Source of the DNA: an uncultured Opitutaceae bacterium
GTDB taxonomy: Bacteria; Verrucomicrobiota; Verrucomicrobiia; Opitutales; Opitutaceae
NCBI GenBank assembly: GCA_937128785.1
Contig: CAKZMS010000196.1
Span: 1-6,792, forward strand
DNA: 6,792 nt
Reading direction: 5' to 3'
Part shown: positions 1 to 4,752 of the stretch, in pieces
Layout: every line of letters starts with the position of its first letter
Position numbering within the stretch: the stretch's first letter is position 1
Translations under genes and position numbers: made by a program
Notes under the pieces: generated by a model
What the model was told of the DNA's origin: nothing
The model's input: only the letters and a program-made list of their open reading frames with translations
Databases searched by the model: none

Positions 1-21
1 GAAAAGGAATCCAGATGCCAT
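1..21 (-). CDS. Possible 5' end of a downstream gene, cut by the window edge
   Basis: After the coaC stop, the minus strand has an ATG at 21-19 that stays open for seven codons (MASGFLF) to the edge. The gap from the coaC stop is 13 nt, typical of operon spacing. In most bacteria the decarboxylase domain is fused to phosphopantothenate-cysteine ligase (CoaB). Here CoaC is stand-alone, so a separate coaB is an attractive guess, but seven residues cannot show this. No clear Shine-Dalgarno sequence precedes the ATG. It could be a chance ATG. Confidence 0.25.
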
Positions 22-34
22 ATAGTGCCGTGAG

Positions 35-592
35 TCAGTCGGTGTTCAAAATCGTTTCAGCGCGTTCAATTATCCCCTCAACCGGCCACATCCGGCCGAT
101 GCCTTCGTAGCCGCAGGCCAACATGCCTTCTTCCGGGCCAATGAAATCGACCCCGCGATCCCGCAAAGTCGCGACGTTGGCGACGGTGGCGGGGTGCTGC
201 CACATTTTGCCATTCATGGCCGGAGCCAATAGAATCGGGCAGCGGGCGACGAGGTGCAACGAGCCCAGAAAGTCGGAGGCCAGTCCATGGGCAAATTGAC
301 CGATCACATCCGCAGTCGCCGGCGCGATGAGTAGCAAATCCGCCTTGTCGGCGAGTTCAACATGGCCGGGCTGCCAGCCCCGGCCTTCATCCCACAAATC
401 CTCCGCGACCGGACGACGGGCCAGCGTCTGCAAGGTCAGTGGAGTGATGAATTTTGCGCCGCCGTTGGTGAGAACCGGATGCACCTCGGCCTCAAGCTTG
501 CGCAGCTGGCTCACCAAATCCGCGGCCTTGTAGGCAGCGATGGACCCGGTGACTCCTAAAACGATGGTTTTGCCCACAAGTGGCGACGACAT
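35..592 (-). CDS. coaC: Phosphopantothenoylcysteine decarboxylase, stand-alone CoaC
   Basis: This is a 185-residue flavoprotein of the HFCD/Dfp family. It decarboxylates 4'-phosphopantothenoylcysteine to 4'-phosphopantetheine in cytoplasmic coenzyme A synthesis. The N-terminal GVTGSIAAYKAADL stretch (13-26) is the FMN-binding start of the Rossmann-like fold. The family catalytic residues are all visible: His77 in PGHVELA, Asn127 in the PAMN motif and Cys160 in the LACGYEGIGRM substrate-clamp segment. Most bacteria encode CoaC as the N-terminal half of a bifunctional CoaBC of about 400 residues. Here the protein stops after the decarboxylase domain with a normal TGA, as in eukaryotic and some bacterial stand-alone enzymes. 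The ATG at 592 directly precedes the conserved first strand, so the start is comfortable, although no Shine-Dalgarno sequence is seen. It lies 51 bp downstream of the Spy-like gene on the same strand and could be read through from that operon; no terminator is visible between them. Confidence 0.93.
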   Translation of the reverse strand: MSSPLVGKTIVLGVTGSIAAYKAADLVSQLRKLEAEVHPVLTNGGAKFITPLTLQTLARRPVAEDLWDEGRGWQPGHVELADKADLLLIAPATADVIGQFAHGLASDFLGSLHLVARCPILLAPAMNGKMWQHPATVANVATLRDRGVDFIGPEEGMLACGYEGIGRMWPVEGIIERAETILNTD

Positions 593-643
593 GGGGCGCA
601 GCTAAGCAATTCACCCTAGGCGGCACAAGCGTGGTCTTATCAA

Positions 644-1144
644 TTACTCCGGTGGAGGCGGCGGACCTTCCGGCGGTGGTGGAGCACCCTCCGGCCGCGG
701 AGGCATGCCTTTGCCTCGGCGGGGATGGATTTCACAGTCCGGTCCACAAACATGGCCCTCGGAGCGGCGATCACCGGCCAGCTTTTGCCAACGCTGCCGC
801 TGACTCTCGCGCATCTTCCGATATTGTTCGCGCTGCGAGTCGGTCAAAATCTCGCCAATCTGCTGCTGCAATTCCTGCATGGTATCCCGGCTGGCCTGGC
901 GCTGCTCATGCAGTTCCTGCCAGGCTTCGTTCGCCATCACCTTAAGCTGCTCGCGTTGCTCATCCGTGAAATCGAGCTCACTGGACAGGTGCCTCACCAG
1001 ACGCGGAACGAACTGCTCCGGACTGCGCCCTCGCTCCACGATGCGTTCTTCGACTCGCAACGCGATGAACCCGCCGGCAATTCCTCCAGCGAGGAAGACG
1101 CCGGCAAACACGAGCCAGATTTTCCATGAGGACACGGCGCTCAT
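644..1144 (-). CDS. Membrane-anchored Spy/CpxP-like protein (periplasmic heavy-metal sensor-like)
   Basis: I take the ATG at 1144, giving 166 residues. It makes a 4-base ATGA overlap with the stop of the upstream gene; an in-frame ATG four codons earlier (1156) is less likely. Residues 7-29 form one hydrophobic segment, either an N-terminal anchor or an uncleaved signal. The remainder should be extracytoplasmic: a charged, Gln/Arg-rich helical region (about 45-125) with two LTxxQ-like motifs, FTDEQ at 59-63 and LTDSQ at 100-104, the hallmark spacing of Spy/CpxP/CnrX-type four-helix proteins. A short Cys-Gly-Pro-Asp-Cys segment (133-137) is flanked by His131 and His140, then comes a proline-rich tail (148-166) with PPPP and PPPPP runs. 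Known relatives are periplasmic chaperones or metal/stress sensors. Being third in an operon headed by an ECF sigma factor suggests it senses or answers envelope stress. The family call rests on motifs and helix pattern only; the metal role of the CxxxC segment is inference. Confidence 0.75.
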   Translation of the reverse strand: MSAVSSWKIWLVFAGVFLAGGIAGGFIALRVEERIVERGRSPEQFVPRLVRHLSSELDFTDEQREQLKVMANEAWQELHEQRQASRDTMQELQQQIGEILTDSQREQYRKMRESQRQRWQKLAGDRRSEGHVCGPDCEIHPRRGKGMPPRPEGAPPPPEGPPPPPE

Positions 1145-1443
1145 GACAGGTCCCAAAGCGCGGTGATGGGATCATCCGCTTCCAATACTTGCTGATCGAT
1201 CGATTCGCTCACCGCGGACAGGTTGAATGCCACGCTCATGACCGCGATCCCGCCGGCCAATCCGAGAGCGCGCCAAGCCTTGCGTTCGAGGAAAGTAGAC
1301 CAGCTCGCTGCCCCCGCTTGCTCCCGGGCCAACGCCACCACTCGAGTGGCGAATCCCATCGGTGCGGTGACCTCGCGGTCATCGTCCGACGGCGGCGCGG
1401 ATCGCGCGTGCTTGATGAGTCTATCCAATGGGTCTGATTTCAT
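1141..1443 (-). CDS. Small single-pass membrane protein, candidate anti-sigma factor
   Basis: The protein has 100 residues from the ATG at 1443. I chose this start because it forms an ATGA overlap with the sigma-factor stop. The reading frame is open for 30 more codons upstream, but they lie inside the sigma gene. Residues 1-57 are polar and probably cytoplasmic (Asp/Glu-rich around 20-24, then a basic helix). Residues 58-76 are one hydrophobic span (ALGLAGGIAVMSVAFNL core), and a short acidic tail of about 24 residues would be periplasmic. There is no zinc-binding HxxxCxxC motif, so it is not a classical ZAS anti-sigma domain. I recognise no family from sequence. Calling it an anti-sigma factor rests on position (immediately after an ECF sigma gene, translationally coupled) and topology (cytoplasmic N-terminus, one TM helix). 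It could equally be a membrane partner of the downstream Spy-like protein. Confidence 0.7.
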   Translation of the reverse strand: MKSDPLDRLIKHARSAPPSDDDREVTAPMGFATRVVALAREQAGAASWSTFLERKAWRALGLAGGIAVMSVAFNLSAVSESIDQQVLEADDPITALWDLS

Positions 1444-2033
1444 ACCGGCTCCTCTGCTTCTAGTTTTTCCAAAAGGTTTCTCAATTTTCTTCGGGCCCGG
1501 AAGGCCCGAACTTTTACCAAAGTCGTGTTCCAACCCGTCATATCGGCCACTTCGGCCAGGGTTTTCTGTTCCAAATCCACTAACTGGACGACCATGCGGT
1601 CCGCTGGTTTCAACTGATCCAGCAGCTTTTCCAACAATTCGCGGGCCGCCAGAGCCTCCCCGGCGTGTTCCGCGGAATCATCCCGGGTGACCACGTCGAT
1701 CATCTCCGCCTCGTCCTCGGAGAGGTCGGCCATCCGCAGCTCCGGGCGCCGTTGCTGCTTCCGTAGGTGGTCAATACAGGTCGTCACCGCGATCCGGGAC
1801 ACCCAGTGCGGAAACGGCATATCGCCACGATACTGTTCAAGTCGGGAAAACATCTTTAAGAATACCTCCTGAGCGAGGTCTTCCTCCGGGACGCGCCGGG
1901 GCAACCGGGCCCGAACGATGCGAATGACCTGGGGATAAAGGAAATCCACCAGTTCTCGCGCCGCCTGCTGGTCGCCGGCCCGCACCGCAACCAAGAGCGC
2001 CGGGAGATCGATATCAACGGCGTCAGGCGGCAT
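1440..2033 (-). CDS. ECF-type (group 4) RNA polymerase sigma factor
   Basis: This 197-residue sigma-70-family protein has only regions 2 and 4, the mark of ECF factors. Region 2 spans roughly 24-95. It includes the DLAQEVFLKMFSRLEQYRG segment (52-70; core-polymerase contact), then the PFPHWVSRIAVTTCIDHLRKQ stretch (from 73) equivalent to 2.3-2.4, which melts and reads the -10. An acidic linker (103-126) joins it to region 4 (about 132-190), where LLDQLKPADRMVVQLVDLE leads into the helix-turn-helix TLAEVADMTGWNTTLVKVRAFRAR that reads the -35. The start at 2033 lies just before the first conserved helix. No Shine-Dalgarno sequence precedes it, so the start is the only plausible ATG rather than one proven by an RBS. 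It leads a three-gene unit with overlapping neighbours, so it is likely held inactive by the following membrane protein and released by an envelope signal. Its regulon cannot be told from this window. Confidence 0.92.
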   Translation of the reverse strand: MPPDAVDIDLPALLVAVRAGDQQAARELVDFLYPQVIRIVRARLPRRVPEEDLAQEVFLKMFSRLEQYRGDMPFPHWVSRIAVTTCIDHLRKQQRRPELRMADLSEDEAEMIDVVTRDDSAEHAGEALAARELLEKLLDQLKPADRMVVQLVDLEQKTLAEVADMTGWNTTLVKVRAFRARRKLRNLLEKLEAEEPV

Positions 2034-2098
2034 AAGTGGAGGAAAGACAATGCATACACGAAGATCAAGACGCCTAAACCCCCGCCCGGTTACAGGTT

Positions 2099-2113
2099 GG
2101 GCAAAAAATGCCC
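2099..2113. repeat. 15-bp palindrome with A/T centre, possible operator
   Basis: GGGCA and TGCCC are perfect 5-bp inverted arms around an AAAAA centre. The palindrome lies 10 bp upstream of the leuA -35 hexamer and 66 bp upstream of the divergent sigma gene. Its position suits a regulator site for either gene. A five-pair hairpin with no T-run is a poor terminator, and an arm pair this short can arise by chance in GC-rich DNA. Confidence 0.3.
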
Positions 2114-2123
2114 GTTCCGCCCC

Positions 2124-2152
2124 TTGACTCCGCTCGGGCTGCGGTCGATAAC
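2124..2152 (+). promoter_or_regulatory. Predicted sigma-70 promoter for leuA
   Basis: TTGACT (2124-2129, 5 of 6 to the -35 consensus) is separated by exactly 17 bp from GATAAC (2147-2152, 4 of 6 to TATAAT). Transcription would begin near 2159, giving a leader of about 185 nt before leuA. It is the best promoter-like pair in the 312-bp gap between the sigma gene and leuA. No experiment supports it. Confidence 0.55.
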
Positions 2153-2161
2153 CCTCTCGTC

Positions 2162-2200
2162 ATGCGATACATCGCGACCGAGCTGCTTCGACTTAGCTAG
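2162..2200 (+). CDS. Candidate leuA leader peptide (12 codons, Leu-Leu-Arg-Leu)
   Basis: The ATG at 2162 opens a 12-codon ORF, MRYIATELLRLS, ending at TAG (2198-2200). Codons 8, 9 and 11 are leucine (CTG, CTT, CTT). The ATG lies about 3 nt after the predicted transcription start, so translation would be leaderless; no Shine-Dalgarno sequence is present. Leucine-rich leader peptides control leuA operons by attenuation in proteobacteria and actinobacteria. The Leu codons and stop fall in the 5' arm of a long leader hairpin, as such systems require. With only three leucines in a very short ORF, chance is a real alternative. Confidence 0.4.
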   Translation: MRYIATELLRLS

Positions 2201-2267
2201 ACGCACGATCCGGGAGGGTCCCCGTGCGGGACTGATTGTGCGTCCAAAAATCGCTTAGCTGCAGCTC
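2180..2267 (+). promoter_or_regulatory. Long imperfect hairpin in the leuA leader
   Basis: Four nested perfect or near-perfect arms stack on one axis. GAGCTGC (2180-2186) pairs with GCAGCTC (2261-2267), and AGCTA (2195-2199) with TAGCT (2256-2260). GACGCACGAT (2200-2209) pairs with ATTGTGCGTC (2235-2244), 10 pairs with one G-U, and GTCCC (2218-2222) with GGGAC (2228-2232). This gives about 27 pairs. No U-run follows, so it is not itself a terminator. The Leu codons of the candidate leader peptide lie in its outer 5' arm. A conditional leader structure is the natural reading; function is inferred. Confidence 0.45.
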
Positions 2268-2310
2268 TGATTGCCACCGCAAACGGCCGGGCTGCGTTCT
2301 TCTCATTTTC
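2261..2310 (+). terminator. Possible attenuator hairpin before leuA, mutually exclusive with the long leader hairpin
   Basis: GCAGCTC (2261-2267) can pair with GGGCTGC (2289-2295), 7 pairs including one G-U. A small CCG/CGG hairpin (2277-2279 with 2284-2286) sits in its loop. A pyrimidine-rich stretch follows (2297-2310) with runs of T broken by C and A. The left arm is the same segment that closes the long leader hairpin, so the two folds compete, as in attenuators. The T-tract is imperfect and the loop large, so termination strength is doubtful. Confidence 0.3.
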
Positions 2311-2345
2311 GAGATTTTCCTCTTACATCTTAAGCCCTTTTCAAA

Positions 2346-4016
2346 ATGTCCGTTTCTTCCGCATCCAAATACCGCGCGTTTCCGCCAATCGATTTGCCCG
2401 ATCGTCAATGGCCCAGCCGCACGCTCACTCAGGCCCCCATCTGGTGCAGCGTCGATCTCCGCGACGGGAACCAAGCCCTCGCCCAGCCCATGAGCGTCGA
2501 GGAAAAGCTCGAGTATTTCGACATGCTAGTGCGCATCGGTTTCACCCAAATCGAGGTCGGCTTCCCTTCCGCCTCCCAAATCGAGTTCGATTTCTGCCGC
2601 CGCCTGATCGAGGAAAATCGTACCCCAGAGGACGTCTCGATCCAGATCCTCTGCCAATGCCGCCAGGATCTGATCGACCGTTCCTGTGAAGCCATCGCTG
2701 GCGCCAAGAACGTGGTGTTTCATCTCTACAACTCCACCTCCCCTGCCCAACGCAAATACGTCTTCGGCATGGATCGGCCCGCCATCAAGAAGATCGCGAC
2801 CGATGCCGTCGCCTTGCTCAAAACCAAGGTGGACGATCTGGCGGCCGCCGGCACGCACCTGCAGTTGGAGTATTCCCCGGAGAGCTTCACCAGCACCGAA
2901 CTCGATTTCGCCTTGGAAATCTGCGAGGCGGTGACCGACGTCTGGGTGCCCACCACGGACAACAAGATCATCCTCAATCTGCCGGCCACCGTCGAATACG
3001 CGACGCCTAACGTCCACGCCGACCAGATTGAGTGGATGTGTCGCAACCGCACCCGCCGCGATCTCAGCAGCGTTTCCCTGCACAACCACAACGATCGCGG
3101 CACCGGCGTGGCCGCGACCGAACTGGCGATGTTGGCCGGGGCCGATCGCGTGGAAGGCACCCTCTTCGGCAACGGCGAGCGCACCGGCAACCTCGATATC
3201 GTGATCGTCGCCTTGAACCTGCACACCCACGGCATCGATTCCGGATTGGACTTCTCCAACCTGCGCGAAATCCGCGAGGTCTATGAGCGCACCACCCGCA
3301 TGCTCGTGCCCGATCGCCAACCCTACGGCGGCGACCTGGTCTTTACCGCGTTCTCCGGCTCCCATCAGGACGCCATCAAAAAGTCGTGGGACAAACAAAA
3401 GGCCGGCGAGCCTTGGGACGTGCTCTACATCCCAATCGATCCCGCCGACATCGGCCGCAACTACAAGGCGATCATCCGAATCAACTCGCAATCGGGCAAA
3501 GGCGGCGTCGCCTACATCCTCGAGCATGAGTTCGGCTACGTGTTGCCCAAGGCAATGCACCGCGAGTTCGGCATCATCGTTAATCGCATCGCTGATGTTA
3601 AGGGCGAAGAACTCTCGGCCGACGAGCTGCAAGAGGCGTTTAAATCGGAATACCTCGACCGGACGGAACCCCTCTCTGTCGTGGACTTCCGCACCACCGA
3701 AAAAGACCGGATCGTCACCTGTGAAGCCGAAGTCGTGATCAACGGGGAATCCCGCACCCTCACCGCATCAGGCAATGGTCCGATCAACGCGTTCGTGACG
3801 GCGATCCGGGAGACCGGCCTCCTGCAGTTTGAGTTCCTCAACTACGCCGAGCACTCCCTCGGTTCCGGCGCTCGGGCGCAGGCGATCAGTTACATTCAAA
3901 TTCAGCCCGAGAACGGCCCCGCCCTTTACGGTGCCGGCATCGATGCGAGCATCGACCTCGCCTCGATCAAGGGGGTCACGAGTGCGATCAATCGTGCCCT
4001 GGTGGAGAAGCGCTGA
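2346..4016 (+). CDS. leuA: 2-isopropylmalate synthase, long (yeast/actinobacterial, 'type 2') form
   Basis: This 556-residue enzyme condenses acetyl-CoA with 2-ketoisovalerate to 2-isopropylmalate, the committed step of leucine synthesis, in the cytoplasm. The N-terminal TIM barrel of the HMGL/DRE-TIM family carries SVDLRDGNQAL (35-45), with catalytic Arg39 and metal-binding Asp40. The HNHNDRGTG motif (246-254) supplies the two metal-binding histidines. GNGERTGN (275-282) is the conserved loop near the end of the barrel. After a linker, about 439-556 matches the LeuA regulatory dimer domain where leucine binds for feedback inhibition. The N-terminal extension and the IWCSVDLRDGNQA signature point to the long subfamily rather than the shorter E. 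coli-type enzyme. The ATG at 2346 follows a T-rich, Shine-Dalgarno-poor leader; the next in-frame ATG (codon 49) lies beyond the catalytic motif, so the start is safe. No other leu genes lie beside it. Control may come from the upstream leader and from feedback inhibition. Confidence 0.96.
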   Translation: MSVSSASKYRAFPPIDLPDRQWPSRTLTQAPIWCSVDLRDGNQALAQPMSVEEKLEYFDMLVRIGFTQIEVGFPSASQIEFDFCRRLIEENRTPEDVSIQILCQCRQDLIDRSCEAIAGAKNVVFHLYNSTSPAQRKYVFGMDRPAIKKIATDAVALLKTKVDDLAAAGTHLQLEYSPESFTSTELDFALEICEAVTDVWVPTTDNKIILNLPATVEYATPNVHADQIEWMCRNRTRRDLSSVSLHNHNDRGTGVAATELAMLAGADRVEGTLFGNGERTGNLDIVIVALNLHTHGIDSGLDFSNLREIREVYERTTRMLVPDRQPYGGDLVFTAFSGSHQDAIKKSWDKQKAGEPWDVLYIPIDPADIGRNYKAIIRINSQSGKGGVAYILEHEFGYVLPKAMHREFGIIVNRIADVKGEELSADELQEAFKSEYLDRTEPLSVVDFRTTEKDRIVTCEAEVVINGESRTLTASGNGPINAFVTAIRETGLLQFEFLNYAEHSLGSGARAQAISYIQIQPENGPALYGAGIDASIDLASIKGVTSAINRALVEKR

Positions 4017-4037
4017 CCTCCTCGCCAGTTCGACGGA

Positions 4038-4070
4038 TTGACAGCAGACCAGACTTGGTCTGGTCTGCTG
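4038..4070 (+). promoter_or_regulatory. Consensus -35 plus perfect 12-bp inverted repeat before the antitoxin gene
   Basis: TTGACA (4038-4043) is a perfect -35 hexamer. It overlaps the left arm of an inverted repeat, CAGCAGACCAGA (4042-4053) and TCTGGTCTGCTG (4059-4070), 12 of 12 matched around a 5-nt centre. The repeat ends 2 bp before the antitoxin ATG and covers where a -10 would sit; the -10 itself is poor (TGGTCT at 17-bp spacing). Type II antitoxins commonly repress their own promoter through such palindromes, so an autoregulatory operator is likely. The hairpin begins 26 bp after the leuA stop and could also end leuA transcription, but no T-run follows. Confidence 0.6.
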
Positions 4071-4072
4071 CT

Positions 4073-4372
4073 ATGTCCGAGATGATCAACATTCAAGCCG
4101 CCAAGACTCATCTATCGCGGATCGTTGATCAAGTGGCTGCGGGCGAGGAAGTTATCATCGCCAAAGCCGGCAAACCCATGGCGAAGCTGGTCCCCTACCA
4201 GCCTGCCAAAAAACCACGCACGCCCGGCCTGTTCGCTGGCCAAGGCTGGGAGTCACCCGATTGTTGGGAGCCTGACACCGAGCTGATCGATTCGTTTTAC
4301 AACAGCAAACTAGACCTCGAAGGTCCGCTTACGAACATACCCTCACAGGTCGCAGAAGACCCTCCAAAGTGA
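4073..4372 (+). CDS. Phd/YefM-family antitoxin (type II toxin-antitoxin)
   Basis: The protein has 99 residues from the ATG at 4073; an ATG three codons later (4082) is the other reasonable start. The N-terminal MINIQAAKTHLSRIVDQVAAGEE..IIAKAGKPMAKLVP pattern is the Phd/YefM fold: a DNA-binding and dimerisation domain over roughly residues 4-45. The remaining half (PGLFAGQGWESPDCWEPDTELIDSF, about 58-82) is a disordered-looking acidic and aromatic tail of the sort that wraps the toxin active site. Its expected jobs are to neutralise the PIN toxin encoded next and, with it, to bind the palindrome at 4042-4070 to repress the pair. The stop TGA overlaps the toxin GTG start (GTGA, 4369-4372), implying coupled translation. 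By eye the module is less GC-rich than leuA, consistent with acquisition by transfer. No convincing Shine-Dalgarno sequence is present. Confidence 0.9.
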   Translation: MSEMINIQAAKTHLSRIVDQVAAGEEVIIAKAGKPMAKLVPYQPAKKPRTPGLFAGQGWESPDCWEPDTELIDSFYNSKLDLEGPLTNIPSQVAEDPPK

Positions 4373-4746
4373 GAATCCTGCTCGATTCTCACGTAGTGGT
4401 TTGGTGGTGCCTGTTTCCCGAACGTCTTTCGGCCTCGACGGTCGATCTACTTCAAAACCCGAGCAACGAAGTTGCGGTGAGTGCCGCTTCGATCTGGGAA
4501 TTGGGAATCAAAATGGCCAAGGGGCATCTTGAGCTTCCGACTGGTTGGGTCGAAGACCTTTTGAAAGATGGATTTATTGAACTCCCAGTCTCATTCAACC
4601 ACGCCCAACTTGCGGCAACTCTGCCCATGCATCACTCTGATCCGTTTGACCGGTTACTGATTGCACAAGCCAATCACGAGGGAATGCATTTGGTCACGTC
4701 CGACCGTGTGATCAGTCACTACGCGGTCCAAAGAGTGTCGCCCTGA
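4369..4746 (+). CDS. PIN-domain ribonuclease toxin, VapC-like
   Basis: This is a 125-residue PIN-domain protein, close to the usual 120-135 residues for this group. The opening MRILLDSHVVVWW is typical of the PIN subgroup paired with Phd-type antitoxins (Sll0205-like). The acidic residues expected to hold the catalytic metal are present: Asp6, Glu44 in SIWELGIK, Asp91 or Asp94 in HHSDPFDRLLIAQA, and Asp112 in LVTSDRVI. The site therefore looks intact and the toxin potentially active. Such toxins cleave tRNA or rRNA and slow growth when the antitoxin is degraded; the target here is unknown. The start is a GTG overlapping the antitoxin stop, which keeps the MRILLD strand intact. The gene ends 6 bp before the stop of the convergent permease gene, with no terminator in between. 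Naming it vapC would overstate what can be read; the family is secure. Confidence 0.91.
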   Translation: MRILLDSHVVVWWCLFPERLSASTVDLLQNPSNEVAVSAASIWELGIKMAKGHLELPTGWVEDLLKDGFIELPVSFNHAQLAATLPMHHSDPFDRLLIAQANHEGMHLVTSDRVISHYAVQRVSP

Positions 4747-4752
4747 GCCGCG

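Noticed and set aside
593..643. Separate coaC promoter
   Set aside because: A TTGATA lies at the right place on the minus strand (644-639), but no acceptable -10 follows at 16-18 bp, so I did not call it.
1141..1533. Longer 130-residue version of the middle operon gene
   Set aside because: The extra 30 residues overlap the sigma-factor coding region in another frame. The ATG at 1443 gives the ATGA overlap typical of this operon.
2268..2290. T-box-like TGCCACCGC near the end of the leuA leader
   Set aside because: It resembles the T-box consensus TGGNACCGC, but the third base, needed to pair with the tRNA CCA end, is C instead of G. I saw no specifier loop or Stem I motifs.
2526..3632. Long minus-strand open frame (368 codons) opposite leuA
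   Set aside because: It lies wholly inside leuA, is Gly/Val/Ala-rich with no recognisable motif, and arises from the codon bias of a GC-rich gene on the other strand.
4042..4075. Rho-independent terminator for leuA
   Set aside because: The hairpin is strong but is followed by CTATGTCC, not a T-run, so it fits an operator better. It may still affect leuA 3' ends.
4747..4752. Bidirectional terminator between the PIN toxin and the permease gene
   Set aside because: Only 6 bp separate the two stops and I see no hairpin with a T-run there.
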